Below are positions 26,705 through 35,735 of a DNA stretch of 64,000 bases, one piece after another. Within the stretch, counting starts at the first letter, position 1; the number at the start of each line of letters is the position of its first letter. Both the position numbers and the translations under genes were made by a program. Source of the stretch: Gaiellasilicea sp963850995 (GTDB taxonomy: Bacteria; Actinomycetota; Thermoleophilia; Gaiellales; Gaiellaceae); contig CAWKNQ010000013.1 in NCBI GenBank assembly GCA_963850995.1, forward strand, positions 496,001-560,000. The letters run 5' to 3'. The notes beneath the pieces were generated by a model. That model was given only the letters and a program-made list of their open reading frames with translations. It was not told where the DNA came from and searched no databases.

Positions 26705-27012
26705 GGGTCGAGCTCCTCGATCGAGACGTCGACCGCCTCCACGGTGAGGCCGGCGGCGTCGCGGAGCGTCGAGGCGACGCTCTCCTGGACGTCCTGGGCG
26801 AGGGCATGCAGGGTCGTCCCGTAGCGGGCGGCGAGCTCGAGCTCGACGCGCACGCTGCCGTTCGCGACCGACACATCGAGCCCTCTCCGCGGCCTCCGCG
26901 CACGCGCGCCGTCGACCCGCTCCGCGGCCGCGACGACGAGCGCGGCGAGCGCGTCGGCTTCGATCCGGATCGACCCGTGCGGCCCGCGGATCGCGTGTCC
27001 GTCGCGGCTCAT
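26701..27012 (-). CDS. Asp23/Gls24 family envelope stress response protein
   Basis: A 103-aa protein with the Asp23 core: SIRIEADALAALVVAAAERV, then GLDVSVANGSVRVELELAARYG and LAQDVQESVASTLRDAAGLTVEAVDVSIEEL. In Firmicutes the same gene (YqhY) sits between accBC and nusB, and YqhY is tied to lipid synthesis control. The identical position here, directly after a BCCP-biotin carboxylase gene, supports a link to acyl-CoA carboxylation. The mechanism is unknown. Confidence 0.82.
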   Translation of the reverse strand: MSRDGHAIRGPHGSIRIEADALAALVVAAAERVDGARARRPRRGLDVSVANGSVRVELELAARYGTTLHALAQDVQESVASTLRDAAGLTVEAVDVSIEELDP

Positions 27013-30000
27013 CCCGCTGCGAGCGCCGGCAGGCGCCCCTCCATCTCCTCGAGGAAGCTCGTCGAGTAGTCGCCGCCGGCGAACTCGGTCGAGCGGAGGA
27101 TGTCGATCGCGAGCTCGCGCGTCGTCGGAACGCCGCCGAGCTCGATCTCGCCCAGCGCGCGCAGGCCACGCGCGATCGCCGCCGGCCGGTCCTCGGCCCA
27201 GACGACCAGCTTGGCGATCAGCGAGTCGTAGTACGGCGAGATCGAGGCGCCCTCCTCGAGGTGCGTGTCGATCCGGATGCCGGGCCCGAGCGGAGGACGG
27301 AAACGCACGATCGTGCCGGGTGCGGGTGCGAACCCGCGGGCCGGATCCTCAGCGTTGAGCCGCACCTCGATCGCATGGCCCCGCCTCGGCGCACGGCCGG
27401 TCAGCGCGAGTGGTTCCTCCGCGGCAATCCGCAACTGCTCGCGGACGATGTCGATTCCGGTCACGAGCTCGCTGACGGGATGCTCGACCTGGAGGCGGGC
27501 GTTCAGCTCGATGAAATGGAACGTGCCGTCGGCGCCGAGCAGGAACTCGAAGGTGCCCGCGTTCTCGTAGCCGATCGTGCGGCACGCGCGCTCCGCCGCC
27601 GCCTCCATCGCCTCGCGCGTCTCGGCGTCCAGCGCCGGCGACGGGGACTCCTCGACAAGCTTCTGGTGCCTGCGCTGGATCGAGCACTCGCGCTCGCCGA
27701 GCGTGAGCACACCGCCGTCCCGGTCGCACAGCACCTGCACCTCGACATGTCTGGCGGGCACGAGCGCTTTCTCGAGATAGAGGGAGCCGTCCGAGAACGC
27801 AGCCTCGGCCTCGGCGCGCGCAGTCGAGTAGGCGCGCTCGAGCTCGTCCGGTGACCGCACGAGCCGCATGCCCTTGCCGCCGCCGCCCGCGACCGCCTTG
27901 AGCAGCACCGGGAAGCCGAGCTCGGCGGCGGCTATGCGCGCTTCGTCGAGCGAAGCGGCGCCCTCGGTGCCGGGGACGAGCGGGACGTCGGCCGCTCGCA
28001 TCTCCTCCTTGGCGCGAGCCTTGTCGCCCATCCGCTCCATCACGTCCGCCCCCGGCCCGACGAAGGCGAGGTCGTGCTCCTCGCAGGCGCGGACGAAGGC
28101 GGGGTTCTCGGAGAGGAAGCCGTAGCCGGGATGAACAGCCTCGCACCCGGTCGTCTCCGCAGCGGCGATCACGTTCGGGATGCGGAGGTAGCTCTCGCCT
28201 GCGGCGGGCGGGCCGATGCAGACCGCACGGTCGGCAAGCCTCACGTGGAGCGAGCCACGGTCGGCCGTCGAATAGACCGCCACCGCCTCGGCGCCGAGCT
28301 CGTGGATCGCGCGGATCACCCGGACGGCGATCTCGCCGCGGTTCGCGACCAGGACCCGGCTGAACATCAGAGCGTCGGTGGACCGAGCGATCGGCTCGAG
28401 CTCGAACAGCAGCTGCCCGAACTCGACCGGCTTGCCGTTCTCGGCATGGATCACCGTCACACGACCGGCCGCCTCCGCCTTCAGCTCGTTGAAGAGCTTC
28501 ATCGCCTCGAGCAGGCAGAGCGTCTGGCCCGGGGCAACCACGTCTCCGACGTCGACGAAGGGCGGCGAGCCCGGCTCGGCGGCGCGGTAGAAGACGCCGA
28601 CCATCGGCGACTCGACCCTGATCGAGCCCAAGTCGGCGGCGGGGAAGACCGGCAGCTCGGACGGCTCGTCCTCGGCGAGCGGCGACTCGGACGGAAACGC
28701 CGGCCGCTCCTCCGTCCGCCGGACCGAGACGCGCATCCCCTCGTCCTCGATCTCGACCTCCGCGACGCCGCTCTCCTGGACGATCCGGACGAGCTCGCGG
28801 ATCCGCTGCTCGCGGGTCTCCTCGAGCGTCGTCTCGCCGCGGTCGTCCCGGTTGTGACGGGCACGGATCGTCCGCAGCAGCATCTCGGCCTCCTCGCCGA
28901 AGAGCGCGATCAGGACGAGCTCCTCCTCGCTGGCCGCGAGCCCTTCGGCTTCCTGACGCACGTCCTCGGCGGTCGGTGGATCCTCCGCCGGCGGGGCGCC
29001 GTTCGTGAGCAGGGCGACAGCACGCTCGACCGTCGGGTCGACCGTTCCCGGCGGCGTGCCGAAGCCTCCCTGGACGAGCGACCGGAACTCGTCGACCACG
29101 GTCCCGTAGCGCCGAGCCGAGAGGACGTGGATGAGGGCCTGCGAGGCCAGGATCTGCCCGATCGGAGCGGCGAGCGGCGGCCAGCCGGTCTCGCGCCGGA
29201 TCTGCTGCAGCTCCTCGAGCGTCTCCAGCAGGCGGTCGTCGGCCGCGTGCGCGCGCAGATGCGTGTCGAGCGCCGCGACGAGCCCCGTCGGCAGGTCGTA
29301 CTCGGCGGCGCGAACGGCGAGCCTCGGCGCGTGCGGCGTCACGATCTCGTCGCCGACGTGCTCGTCGACGAGGTCGCACGCTTCCCAGAGGAGCTTCACG
29401 TCGACGCCCGTGTCGAGCCCCATTCCGGCGAGCGCCGAGGCGAGCGACTCGCCGGCGACCCGATGGAGCGAGAGCGCGAGCGGGTAGACCGCGCAGGCGA
29501 TCAGGTCGGCACCCGCGCGCGCCGCTTCGATCGAGTCGGCAAGGCCGGCGCCTCCGGCTCCCTGGCAGTAGAAACCGACCGGAAGGCCCGATGCCTCCGC
29601 GACGCGGCCGACCAGCTCGCCCGCCTGGTGCGGCTCGAGCCCGCCGCTCGGATCGTGCACGAGCGCTCGCGTCGCCTCGATGTCAGGGAGCTCCTTCGCC
29701 TGCTCGACGAGCTGGTCGAGCGCTCGCGCATCGCCGGGGCTGTAGACGAGGCCGGCGTGGAACTCCTTGCCTGCGGAGACGATCGCCTCTCCCGGCTCGC
29801 GGAGGTTCGAGACGTCGTTGAGCGGATCGTGGAGCCGAAAGACGTCGATGCCGTTCTCCGCCGCCGAGGCGACGAAGCGGCGCACGAAGTCGGCGCCCAC
29901 CGGCCTCGAGCCGACGAGAAAGCGCCCGCGCAGCGCCAGCCCGAGCGGCGTCGTCGTCCGTGCCTTCAGCGCTCGGATCCGCTCCCAGGGACTCTCGACG

Positions 30001-30167
30001 CCGCGCCGGACAGCCGTGTCGAACACGCCGCCGCCGGAGATCTCGAGGCAGGCGAAGCCGGCCTTGTCGAGCACCTCCGCGAGCCGCAGCACGTCGCCCG
30101 TCGGCACCTTGCCTGCCAACGGCTCCTGCGAGAGCAGGCGGATGGTCGTATCGACGAGCTTCGGCAC
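27009..30167 (-). CDS. fusion of degenerate carboxyltransferase, biotin carrier and biotin carboxylase (CT-BCCP-BC)
   Basis: The 1052-aa frame has three parts. Residues 1-435 align end to end with the carboxyltransferase barrel of oxaloacetate decarboxylase alpha/transcarboxylase 5S (VDTTIR, SPWERIRALK, LRGRFLVG, ENGIDVFRLHDPLNDV), but the metal ligands are replaced: Asp by Leu11, carboxylated Lys by His171, and the two His by Tyr200 and Gln202. Residues 455-593 are BCCP with biotinyl Lys557 in CLLEAMKLF. From Met601 (MFSRVLVANRGEIAVRVIRA) the biotin carboxylase is complete, with the ATP-grasp Gly-rich loop AVAGGGGKGMRL. Likely role: carboxybiotin supply for an acyl-CoA carboxylase whose true CT is elsewhere. 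An internal ATG 28367 could give free AccC, and one indel would split the gene. Confidence 0.85.
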   Translation of the reverse strand: MPKLVDTTIRLLSQEPLAGKVPTGDVLRLAEVLDKAGFACLEISGGGVFDTAVRRGVESPWERIRALKARTTTPLGLALRGRFLVGSRPVGADFVRRFVASAAENGIDVFRLHDPLNDVSNLREPGEAIVSAGKEFHAGLVYSPGDARALDQLVEQAKELPDIEATRALVHDPSGGLEPHQAGELVGRVAEASGLPVGFYCQGAGGAGLADSIEAARAGADLIACAVYPLALSLHRVAGESLASALAGMGLDTGVDVKLLWEACDLVDEHVGDEIVTPHAPRLAVRAAEYDLPTGLVAALDTHLRAHAADDRLLETLEELQQIRRETGWPPLAAPIGQILASQALIHVLSARRYGTVVDEFRSLVQGGFGTPPGTVDPTVERAVALLTNGAPPAEDPPTAEDVRQEAEGLAASEEELVLIALFGEEAEMLLRTIRARHNRDDRGETTLEETREQRIRELVRIVQESGVAEVEIEDEGMRVSVRRTEERPAFPSESPLAEDEPSELPVFPAADLGSIRVESPMVGVFYRAAEPGSPPFVDVGDVVAPGQTLCLLEAMKLFNELKAEAAGRVTVIHAENGKPVEFGQLLFELEPIARSTDALMFSRVLVANRGEIAVRVIRAIHELGAEAVAVYSTADRGSLHVRLADRAVCIGPPAAGESYLRIPNVIAAAETTGCEAVHPGYGFLSENPAFVRACEEHDLAFVGPGADVMERMGDKARAKEEMRAADVPLVPGTEGAASLDEARIAAAELGFPVLLKAVAGGGGKGMRLVRSPDELERAYSTARAEAEAAFSDGSLYLEKALVPARHVEVQVLCDRDGGVLTLGERECSIQRRHQKLVEESPSPALDAETREAMEAAAERACRTIGYENAGTFEFLLGADGTFHFIELNARLQVEHPVSELVTGIDIVREQLRIAAEEPLALTGRAPRRGHAIEVRLNAEDPARGFAPAPGTIVRFRPPLGPGIRIDTHLEEGASISPYYDSLIAKLVVWAEDRPAAIARGLRALGEIELGGVPTTRELAIDILRSTEFAGGDYSTSFLEEMEGRLPALAAG

Positions 30168-30205
30168 GAGCGGAGCCTACCGAGCGCCGATGCGGCGACG
30201 AGGGT

Positions 30206-30772
30206 CTACGCCCTAGAGATGTAGCGACCTTCGCGAGGGTCGACCTTGATCCGGTCGCCCACGTTCACGAAGAGCGGCACGGCGACGACGGCGCCCGTCT
30301 CGAGCGTCGCCGGCTTCGTCACGTTCGAGACGGTGTCGCCCTTGACGCCGGGCTCGGTGTCGGTCACCGAGAGCTCGATCGAGGAGGGAAGCTGCACGCC
30401 CGAGGGCCTGCCGCCGACGAAGAGGAGCTGTACGGAGCTCGAGGGCAGCATGTACGGGAGCTCCGCCTCGAGCGAGGCGTGCGGCAGCGAGAGCTGCTCG
30501 TAGGTGCCCTCGTCCATGAAGACGACGTCGTCGCCGGAGTCGTAGAGGTACTGCATGCTCTTGACCTCGGTGTAGACGCGCGCGAACTTCTCCCCGGCAC
30601 GAAAGGTCCTGTCGACGACGGCGCCCGAGTCGATGCTCTTCACCTTCGTCCGGACGAACGCGCCGCCCTTCCCCGGCTTTACGTGCTGGAACTCGACGAT
30701 CCGCCACACCGAGCCGTCCAGCTCGATGTGCATCCCGTTCTTGAACTCGTTCGTGTTGACGACCTCGGCCAC
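30206..30772 (-). CDS. efp: elongation factor P
   Basis: EF-P relieves ribosome stalling at polyproline. The 188-aa protein has the KOW-like domain with NTNEFKNGMHIELDG and the tip loop HVKPGKGGAFVRTKVKS, whose central Lys or its neighbour is the modification site in this family. OB domains follow with MDEGTYEQLSLP and the signature ending DRIKVDPREGRYISRA. It starts at GTG 30772, 15 nt past the end of the serine hydrolase gene, and precedes the CT-BCCP-BC gene. Confidence 0.95.
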   Translation of the reverse strand: MAEVVNTNEFKNGMHIELDGSVWRIVEFQHVKPGKGGAFVRTKVKSIDSGAVVDRTFRAGEKFARVYTEVKSMQYLYDSGDDVVFMDEGTYEQLSLPHASLEAELPYMLPSSSVQLLFVGGRPSGVQLPSSIELSVTDTEPGVKGDTVSNVTKPATLETGAVVAVPLFVNVGDRIKVDPREGRYISRA

Positions 30773-30787
30773 GGCGCCGCAGTGTAG

Positions 30788-31713
30788 TCACCGTGCCGCG
30801 GCAGCCGCTGCGTCGAGGAGCTTGAAGCCGAGCCCGTCGACACCGCGGAGCGTATTCGTCAGCACAACCGCCGCGATGCCCGCCTCCGGAACGTAGCCGG
30901 CGAAGCTCCGGAAGCCGAAGGTGCCTCCGTTGTGCCACACGATAGGGGGCTTTCCTCCCCGGGCGACGACGAGCCAGCCGAGCCCGATCGAGGCCCGGCG
31001 CCCCAGCTGCTCGCGCGGTTTCGCGGCGAGCGTGAGCGACGGGCCCGGGAGATGAGGCCGGCGGTTCGAGCGCCGCCGCGAGCAGGCGGAGCAGGTCGGA
31101 GACGGTCGACCGGACCGAGCCGGCTGCGGGCATCACGTCCCGCAGCCACGGTGCCGGGCGGCCGCGCCGCGTGTGGCCCGGAAGCAACCGCTCGCGCACG
31201 CCCGGCGGCGGGTCGATCCACGTGTCGGCGAGGCCGAGGGGCTCGCAGAGCCGCTACTCGCAGGAGCTGCTCGTAGCTCGTTCCCACCCGCCGGGCCAGC
31301 GCCTCGCCGAGCAGGCCGAAGCCGATGCTCGAGTACCGGAAGCGGCCGAACCGCTTCACGTTCGTCGCGGCGAGCAGCCGCCGGTACGTCGCCTCGTCCA
31401 CGTCCACCCAGGGATCGGTGCGCCGGAGGCCGAGCACGAAGGCCTGCTCGCGCCGGGTGAGCTCCTTGGGCGTGTTCCGCAGGCCGGCTTGATGGGTCGC
31501 GAGCTCGGCGAGCGTCGGCGCCCGCTCGGGCCAGAGCGGCGGTGCCTCGACCAGGGACAGGTGCTTGGTGAGCGGATCGTCGAGCGACACCTCGTCGCGC
31601 AGCACCGCCTCCGCGAGCAGGACGCCCGTCAGAGGTTTCGTGATCGAGCCGATCTCGAAGAGCGCATCCGCCGGTCCGCCGAGAAGGCGCGTCTCGCCCC
31701 CCGCCAGGATCAC
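30788..31713 (-). pseudogene. beta-lactamase-family serine hydrolase, two frame breaks
   Basis: Joined across frames this is a class C beta-lactamase/esterase-like hydrolase. FEIGSITKPLTGVLLAEAV carries the SxxK nucleophile, FRYSSIGFGLLGEAL stands where the YxN motif is expected (Ser replaces Asn), and IVWHNGGTFGFRSFAGY is the HxG-type motif. An extra base at 31256 and another at 31041-31043 break the frame; correcting both lets the protein run to TGA 30788-30790. The family start is not clear: coding similarity continues upstream to about 31780 without an ATG, GTG or TTG. The substrate is unknown. Confidence 0.65.
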
Positions 31714-31774
31714 GCCGGCAGCGACCGAGCCGTGGCTCCGTGCGGCGGCCTTCGCAACGAGGCTCTCGATCCGG

Positions 31775-32815
31775 TCAGCCGACGGTAACGAGCTCCTTCG
31801 GCGCCTGGGTCAACCGCTCGCTGCCGTCGTCCGTGACGAGCAGCATGTCCTCGATCCGTACGCCGCCGATGCCCGGGAGGTAGATCCCCGGCTCGCAGCT
31901 GACCACGTTCCCGGCCTCGAGCGTGTCGGTCGACTCGGCGCGCACCGCGGGCAGCTCGTGCACCTCGAGCCCGATCCCGTGGCCGAGCCCGTGCCCGAAC
32001 TCCTCGCCCCAGCCGGCCGCGACGATCACGTCGCGTGCAGCAGCGTCCGCGTCGCGGCCGCTCACGCCCGGCCCGTACGCCTCGAGACCCGCAAGCTGCG
32101 CGTCGAGGCAGACCGCATAGGCGCGCGCGAGCTCGTCCGGAAGGTCGCCGGTCGCGAACGTACGCGTGCAGTCCGACACGTAGCCGTCGACGCGGCAGCC
32201 GGCGTCGATCGTGACGAGCGTGTTGGACGGGATCTCGACGTCGCGGACGTCCGCGTGCGGGCTCGCGCCGTTCTCCGCTGCGGCGACGATCGAGTCGAAG
32301 CCGAGCTCGGAGGCGCCGTGCTCGTGGAAGAGCTCGCGCACCCGCCAGGCGAGCTCGCGCTCGGTCCGGCCGGTGAAGCGTTCCTCCGCCAGCGCGCCGA
32401 AGACGCGGTCGGAGATCGCCGCGGCCGCGCGGATCGTCTCCAGCTCGGCCTGCTCCTTGACTGCGCGCAGCCGCTCGACGAGACCGGTACGCGCAACGGT
32501 CTCGACGCCTCCTTCGCGGAGCGTCTCGTTGCCGGCGACCGTGAGGACGTGAGCCTCGATCCCGACGGTCTGCCCGGCAAGGCGCGTGGCGAGATCGCCG
32601 AGAACAGCCCGCGCGGTCTGCTCGAAGCGGACGCCGTCGAGCGCGCGTGCCTTCTCGGCGTACCGGAAATCCGTGTACACCGTCGCCTCCCCCTCCGGGT
32701 CGACGAGCACGGCCGCGTTCGAGCTCGAGAGCCCGGTCAGATAGCGGACGTTGACGCCGCTCGTGACGAGCAGCGGCTCGTCGAGGAGCGCGGCGAGTCG
32801 CTCGATCCTGCTCAT
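31775..32815 (-). CDS. pepQ: M24 family Xaa-Pro aminopeptidase/dipeptidase
   Basis: Cleaves X-Pro peptides with two metal ions. The 346-aa protein has the creatinase-like N-terminal domain and the pita-bread C-terminal domain with metal ligands in TIDAGCRVDGYVSDCTRTF (two Asp), GHGLGHGIGLEVHE (His), VVSCEPGIYLPGIGG (Glu) and VRIEDMLLVT (Glu). ATG 32815 overlaps the aroQ stop. In many bacteria this gene sits between aroQ and efp, exactly as here. Confidence 0.92.
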   Translation of the reverse strand: MSRIERLAALLDEPLLVTSGVNVRYLTGLSSSNAAVLVDPEGEATVYTDFRYAEKARALDGVRFEQTARAVLGDLATRLAGQTVGIEAHVLTVAGNETLREGGVETVARTGLVERLRAVKEQAELETIRAAAAISDRVFGALAEERFTGRTERELAWRVRELFHEHGASELGFDSIVAAAENGASPHADVRDVEIPSNTLVTIDAGCRVDGYVSDCTRTFATGDLPDELARAYAVCLDAQLAGLEAYGPGVSGRDADAAARDVIVAAGWGEEFGHGLGHGIGLEVHELPAVRAESTDTLEAGNVVSCEPGIYLPGIGGVRIEDMLLVTDDGSERLTQAPKELVTVG

Positions 32816-33240
32816 CGGCTCTGCGCCAGGAACTCGAGCGCCTCGCGGTAGCCGTCCGGCCCCTTGCCGAGGATGCGCTTCGTCGCCAGGTCACCGATCA
32901 CCGACATCCGCCTCCATTCCTCTCGTTCCTCGATGTTGGACAGGTGCACCTCGACGACGGGCACGGTGAACAGCTCGACCGCGTCGCGGATCGCGTAGCT
33001 GTAGTGCGACCACGCGCCGGGGTTGAGGACGATCCCGTCGGCCCAGTCGAGCGCGTCGTGGCACCAGTCGACGAACTGGCCCTCGTGGTTCGTCTGCCGG
33101 CAGCGCGTCGTGCACTCGAGCGCCTTCGACCACTGGTAGATGCGGCTCTCTAGCTCGGCCAGGCCCAGCCCGCCGTACAGCTCGGGGTCGCGGCGATCGA
33201 GCGCGTCGAGGTTGACGCCGTTGAGGACTGCCACCCGCAT
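32812..33240 (-). CDS. aroQ: type II 3-dehydroquinate dehydratase
   Basis: Third step of the shikimate pathway. The 142-aa protein has the family's LNGVNLDALDRRDPELYGG with the catalytic Tyr, QTNHEGQFVDWCHDA, LNPGAWSHYSYAIRDA and VEVHLSNIEEREEWRR with the catalytic His. NPGAWSHYSY is a variant of the usual NPAAYTHTS, so this enzyme is somewhat divergent, but all key residues look present. It lies 9 nt after aroKB. Confidence 0.93.
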   Translation of the reverse strand: MRVAVLNGVNLDALDRRDPELYGGLGLAELESRIYQWSKALECTTRCRQTNHEGQFVDWCHDALDWADGIVLNPGAWSHYSYAIRDAVELFTVPVVEVHLSNIEEREEWRRMSVIGDLATKRILGKGPDGYREALEFLAQSR

Positions 33241-33249
33241 CGGGCGACT

Positions 33250-34641
33250 CTAACCCGCGATCAGCGAATCCAGTGCAGCGCGCACGTCGGCCTCGGGCAG
33301 CTCGACGCCGACCCGCGGCTTTCCGGGCGCGTCGAGCAGGACGAGGCGAGGCACGCCTCCGACCACCTTCTTGTCGCGCACGAGCGCCGCCCACGCCTGC
33401 TCGCGGTCGACGCGGACCGGCTCGGGCCGCAGCTCCCGCTCGACCGCCGTCGCGTCGAGTCCCGACAGGCGCAGTGCCGCGAGCAGGCCCAGGCCGACGG
33501 CGCGGCCGTGTGGGAGCGCGAAGCCGGCCGCGGCCTCGAGCGCGTGCGCGAAGGTATGGCCCAGGTTGAGCTGCGCACGCTCGCCGCGGTCGAGCGGGTC
33601 GCGCAGGCAGACGGCCGTCTTGAACGCCGCAGCGCGCCGCACCTGCTCTGCGAGCGGCAGCTCCCAGAGCGGCTCGCCCGCGAGCAGGCCGGTCTTGACC
33701 ACCTCGGCGCGGCCGTTTGCGAGCTCGGAGTCGGGCAGCGTCTCCAGCAGCGCGGGATCGATCACCGTCCTCACGGGCCAGTGGAAGGCGCCGACGAGGT
33801 TCTTGGCGTACGGAAGGTCGATCGCCGTCTTGCCGCCGATCGCGGCGTCGACCTGTCCGACGAGCGACGAAGGCACCGCGACCCAGTCGATCCCGCGGAG
33901 GTACGTCGCCGCCGCGAAGCCGGCGACGTCGGTCGTGCTGCCTCCGCCGAGCGCGACGAGTGTCCCACCGCGCTCGAGCCTGAGCGCATGCCAGAGCGCG
34001 TCGATCGACTCGACCGTCTTCGCCTGCTCGCCCGGAGCGACCTCGTGCAACGCGCGGGCGCGCGCCCCGAGCGCCAGCTGCGCGTCCATCCCGTAGATCC
34101 CGGCGACACGCGCGTCGGCGACGATCTCGACCGGCCCCTCGCCGGGCACGAGCTCGCCGAGCCGCTCGAGCGCGCCCAGCTCGACGTGGATCCCGCCGGC
34201 CGCGAGGACGGCGCCGTCCAGGTCCTCGGCCCTCGCGTCCGCAGCGCTCTCGTAGAGCGGCCGGCGCTCGTCGTAGAGCCGACGGAAGGCTGTCTCGTCC
34301 TGCGCGAGCGGCCGGTCGGCGCCGCCGGCTCGCCGCCAGGCTTCCCCGACGTCGACGTCGACGAGGATCGTGAGGGCCCGGTAGCGCAGCACCGCCCGGA
34401 TCTCGTCGGTCGTGACTGCACCGCCGCCGAGAGCGATCACCGCGGGCGTGCTCGCGCCCAGCGCCGCAAGCGCGTGCTCGGCCTCGCGCGCGCGGAACGC
34501 CGCCTCGCCGCGAGTCTCGAAGATCTGCGCGATCGGTTCCTCGCGCTCGATCTCGCGGTCGACGTCGACGAACGGACGGCCGAGCCGCGTCGCCAGCTCC
34601 TCGCCGAGGGTCGACTTGCCGGCGCCCATGAAGCCGATCAA
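33250..34641 (-). CDS. aroKB: fused shikimate kinase / 3-dehydroquinate synthase
   Basis: Two shikimate-pathway enzymes in one 463-aa chain. Residues 1 to about 150 are shikimate kinase with P-loop GFMGAGKST, DVDREIE and ALGGGAVTT. Residues about 165-463 are dehydroquinate synthase with the NAD/metal motifs LVALGGGSTTDVAGFAAATYLRG, LVGQVDAAIGGKTAIDLPYAKN, NGRAEVVKTGLL and the zinc region LNLGHTFAHALEAA. The start is TTG 34641; conserved HVA residues just upstream are in frame, so the true start could be a few codons earlier. The domains catalyse non-consecutive steps (5 and 2). Confidence 0.93.
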   Translation of the reverse strand: MIGFMGAGKSTLGEELATRLGRPFVDVDREIEREEPIAQIFETRGEAAFRAREAEHALAALGASTPAVIALGGGAVTTDEIRAVLRYRALTILVDVDVGEAWRRAGGADRPLAQDETAFRRLYDERRPLYESAADARAEDLDGAVLAAGGIHVELGALERLGELVPGEGPVEIVADARVAGIYGMDAQLALGARARALHEVAPGEQAKTVESIDALWHALRLERGGTLVALGGGSTTDVAGFAAATYLRGIDWVAVPSSLVGQVDAAIGGKTAIDLPYAKNLVGAFHWPVRTVIDPALLETLPDSELANGRAEVVKTGLLAGEPLWELPLAEQVRRAAAFKTAVCLRDPLDRGERAQLNLGHTFAHALEAAAGFALPHGRAVGLGLLAALRLSGLDATAVERELRPEPVRVDREQAWAALVRDKKVVGGVPRLVLLDAPGKPRVGVELPEADVRAALDSLIAG

Positions 34642-34655
34642 GGCGACGTGTCGGT

Positions 34656-35735
34656 CTAACGCGTGCGTATCCGCTCCAGATAGGCGGCGTGGGCAGCCTT
34701 CACGTCGGCGAGCGCGTCACCGCCGAGCTTCTCGCGGGCCGCGCGGGCCAGCTCCCAGGCAACCGCGGCCTCCGCGACCACGGCGAGCGCTTCGACCGCC
34801 GCGACGTCGCTTCGCTCGACGAGCGCCTGCGCGGGCTCACCGGTGGACAGATCGACGGAGTCGAGCGGCCGCATCAGCGTCGGCAGCGGCTTCATGGCCG
34901 CACGGACGACGACTTCCTCGCCGTTCGAGACGCCGGCCTCGATCCCGCCGGCACGGTTCGAGCGGCGCCGGAAGCCCGGCTCGATCTCGTCGTGCGCGGC
35001 CGAGCCGCGCTCGCGTGCGAGCGCGAAGCCGTCGCCGATCTCGACGCCCTTCACGGCCTGGACCCCCATCAGAGCGGCGGCAAGCCGTGCGTCGAGCCGC
35101 TCCTCCCGCGTCGCGTAGGAGCCGAGCCCGGGGAAGACGCCGGTGGCGCGAACCTCGACGATGCCGCCGAGGGTGTCGCGGTCGGCACGAGCCGCGTCGA
35201 CCGCCGCCACCCAGTCTTCGCGCTCGCCTCCCAGCTCCAGCACCGAGCCGGCCACCTCGATCCCGAGCTCGCGCAGGAGCGTCTTCGCCACCGCCCCGGC
35301 GGCAACGAGCACCGCCGTGTGGCGCGCGCTCGCCCGCTCGAGCGCGTCGCGCACGTCGTCGTGCCCGAACTTCAGCGTGCCCGCCAGGTCTGCGTGCCCG
35401 GGCCGGGGCAGCGTCACCGGCTTCACGCCCTTGCCGGACGGCTCACCCTGCGGAGGCCACGGGCTCATCCCCCACGCCCAGTTCGCGTGGTCGCGGTTCC
35501 GGACTACGAGCGCGAGCGGCGTCCCCAGCGTGCGGCCGTGCCTGAGGCCGGCGAGCACGTCCACCTCGTCCCGCTCGAGCTGCTGGCGCGGGCTGCGGCC
35601 GTAGCCCTGCTGGCGGCGGTGGAGATCCGCGTCGATCGCAGCCCGGTCGAGCACGAGGCCGGCCGGCAGCCCGGTCAGGATCGCAACGAGCGCCGGCCCG
35701 TGCGACTCTCCGGCGGTGGTGAGCCCCAGCGTCAT
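34656..35735 (-). CDS. aroC: chorismate synthase
   Basis: Makes chorismate from EPSP using reduced FMN. From ATG 35735 it is 359 aa: TTAGESHGPALVAILTG, the signature QQGYGRSPRQQLERDEV, TLPRPGHADLAGTLKFG, ASARHTAVLVAAGAVAK and NRAGGIEAGVSNGEEVVVR are all conserved. The start overlaps the aroE stop as ATGA. Upstream in-frame sequence is inside aroE and is not part of the protein. Confidence 0.95.
   Translation of the reverse strand: MTLGLTTAGESHGPALVAILTGLPAGLVLDRAAIDADLHRRQQGYGRSPRQQLERDEVDVLAGLRHGRTLGTPLALVVRNRDHANWAWGMSPWPPQGEPSGKGVKPVTLPRPGHADLAGTLKFGHDDVRDALERASARHTAVLVAAGAVAKTLLRELGIEVAGSVLELGGEREDWVAAVDAARADRDTLGGIVEVRATGVFPGLGSYATREERLDARLAAALMGVQAVKGVEIGDGFALARERGSAAHDEIEPGFRRRSNRAGGIEAGVSNGEEVVVRAAMKPLPTLMRPLDSVDLSTGEPAQALVERSDVAAVEALAVVAEAAVAWELARAAREKLGGDALADVKAAHAAYLERIRTR

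Noticed and set aside
28074..30224. 716-codon plus-strand open frame opposite the carboxylase fusion
   Set aside because: No motif or domain, composition dominated by Arg, Leu, Asp and Glu, and the opposite strand is clearly the coding one.
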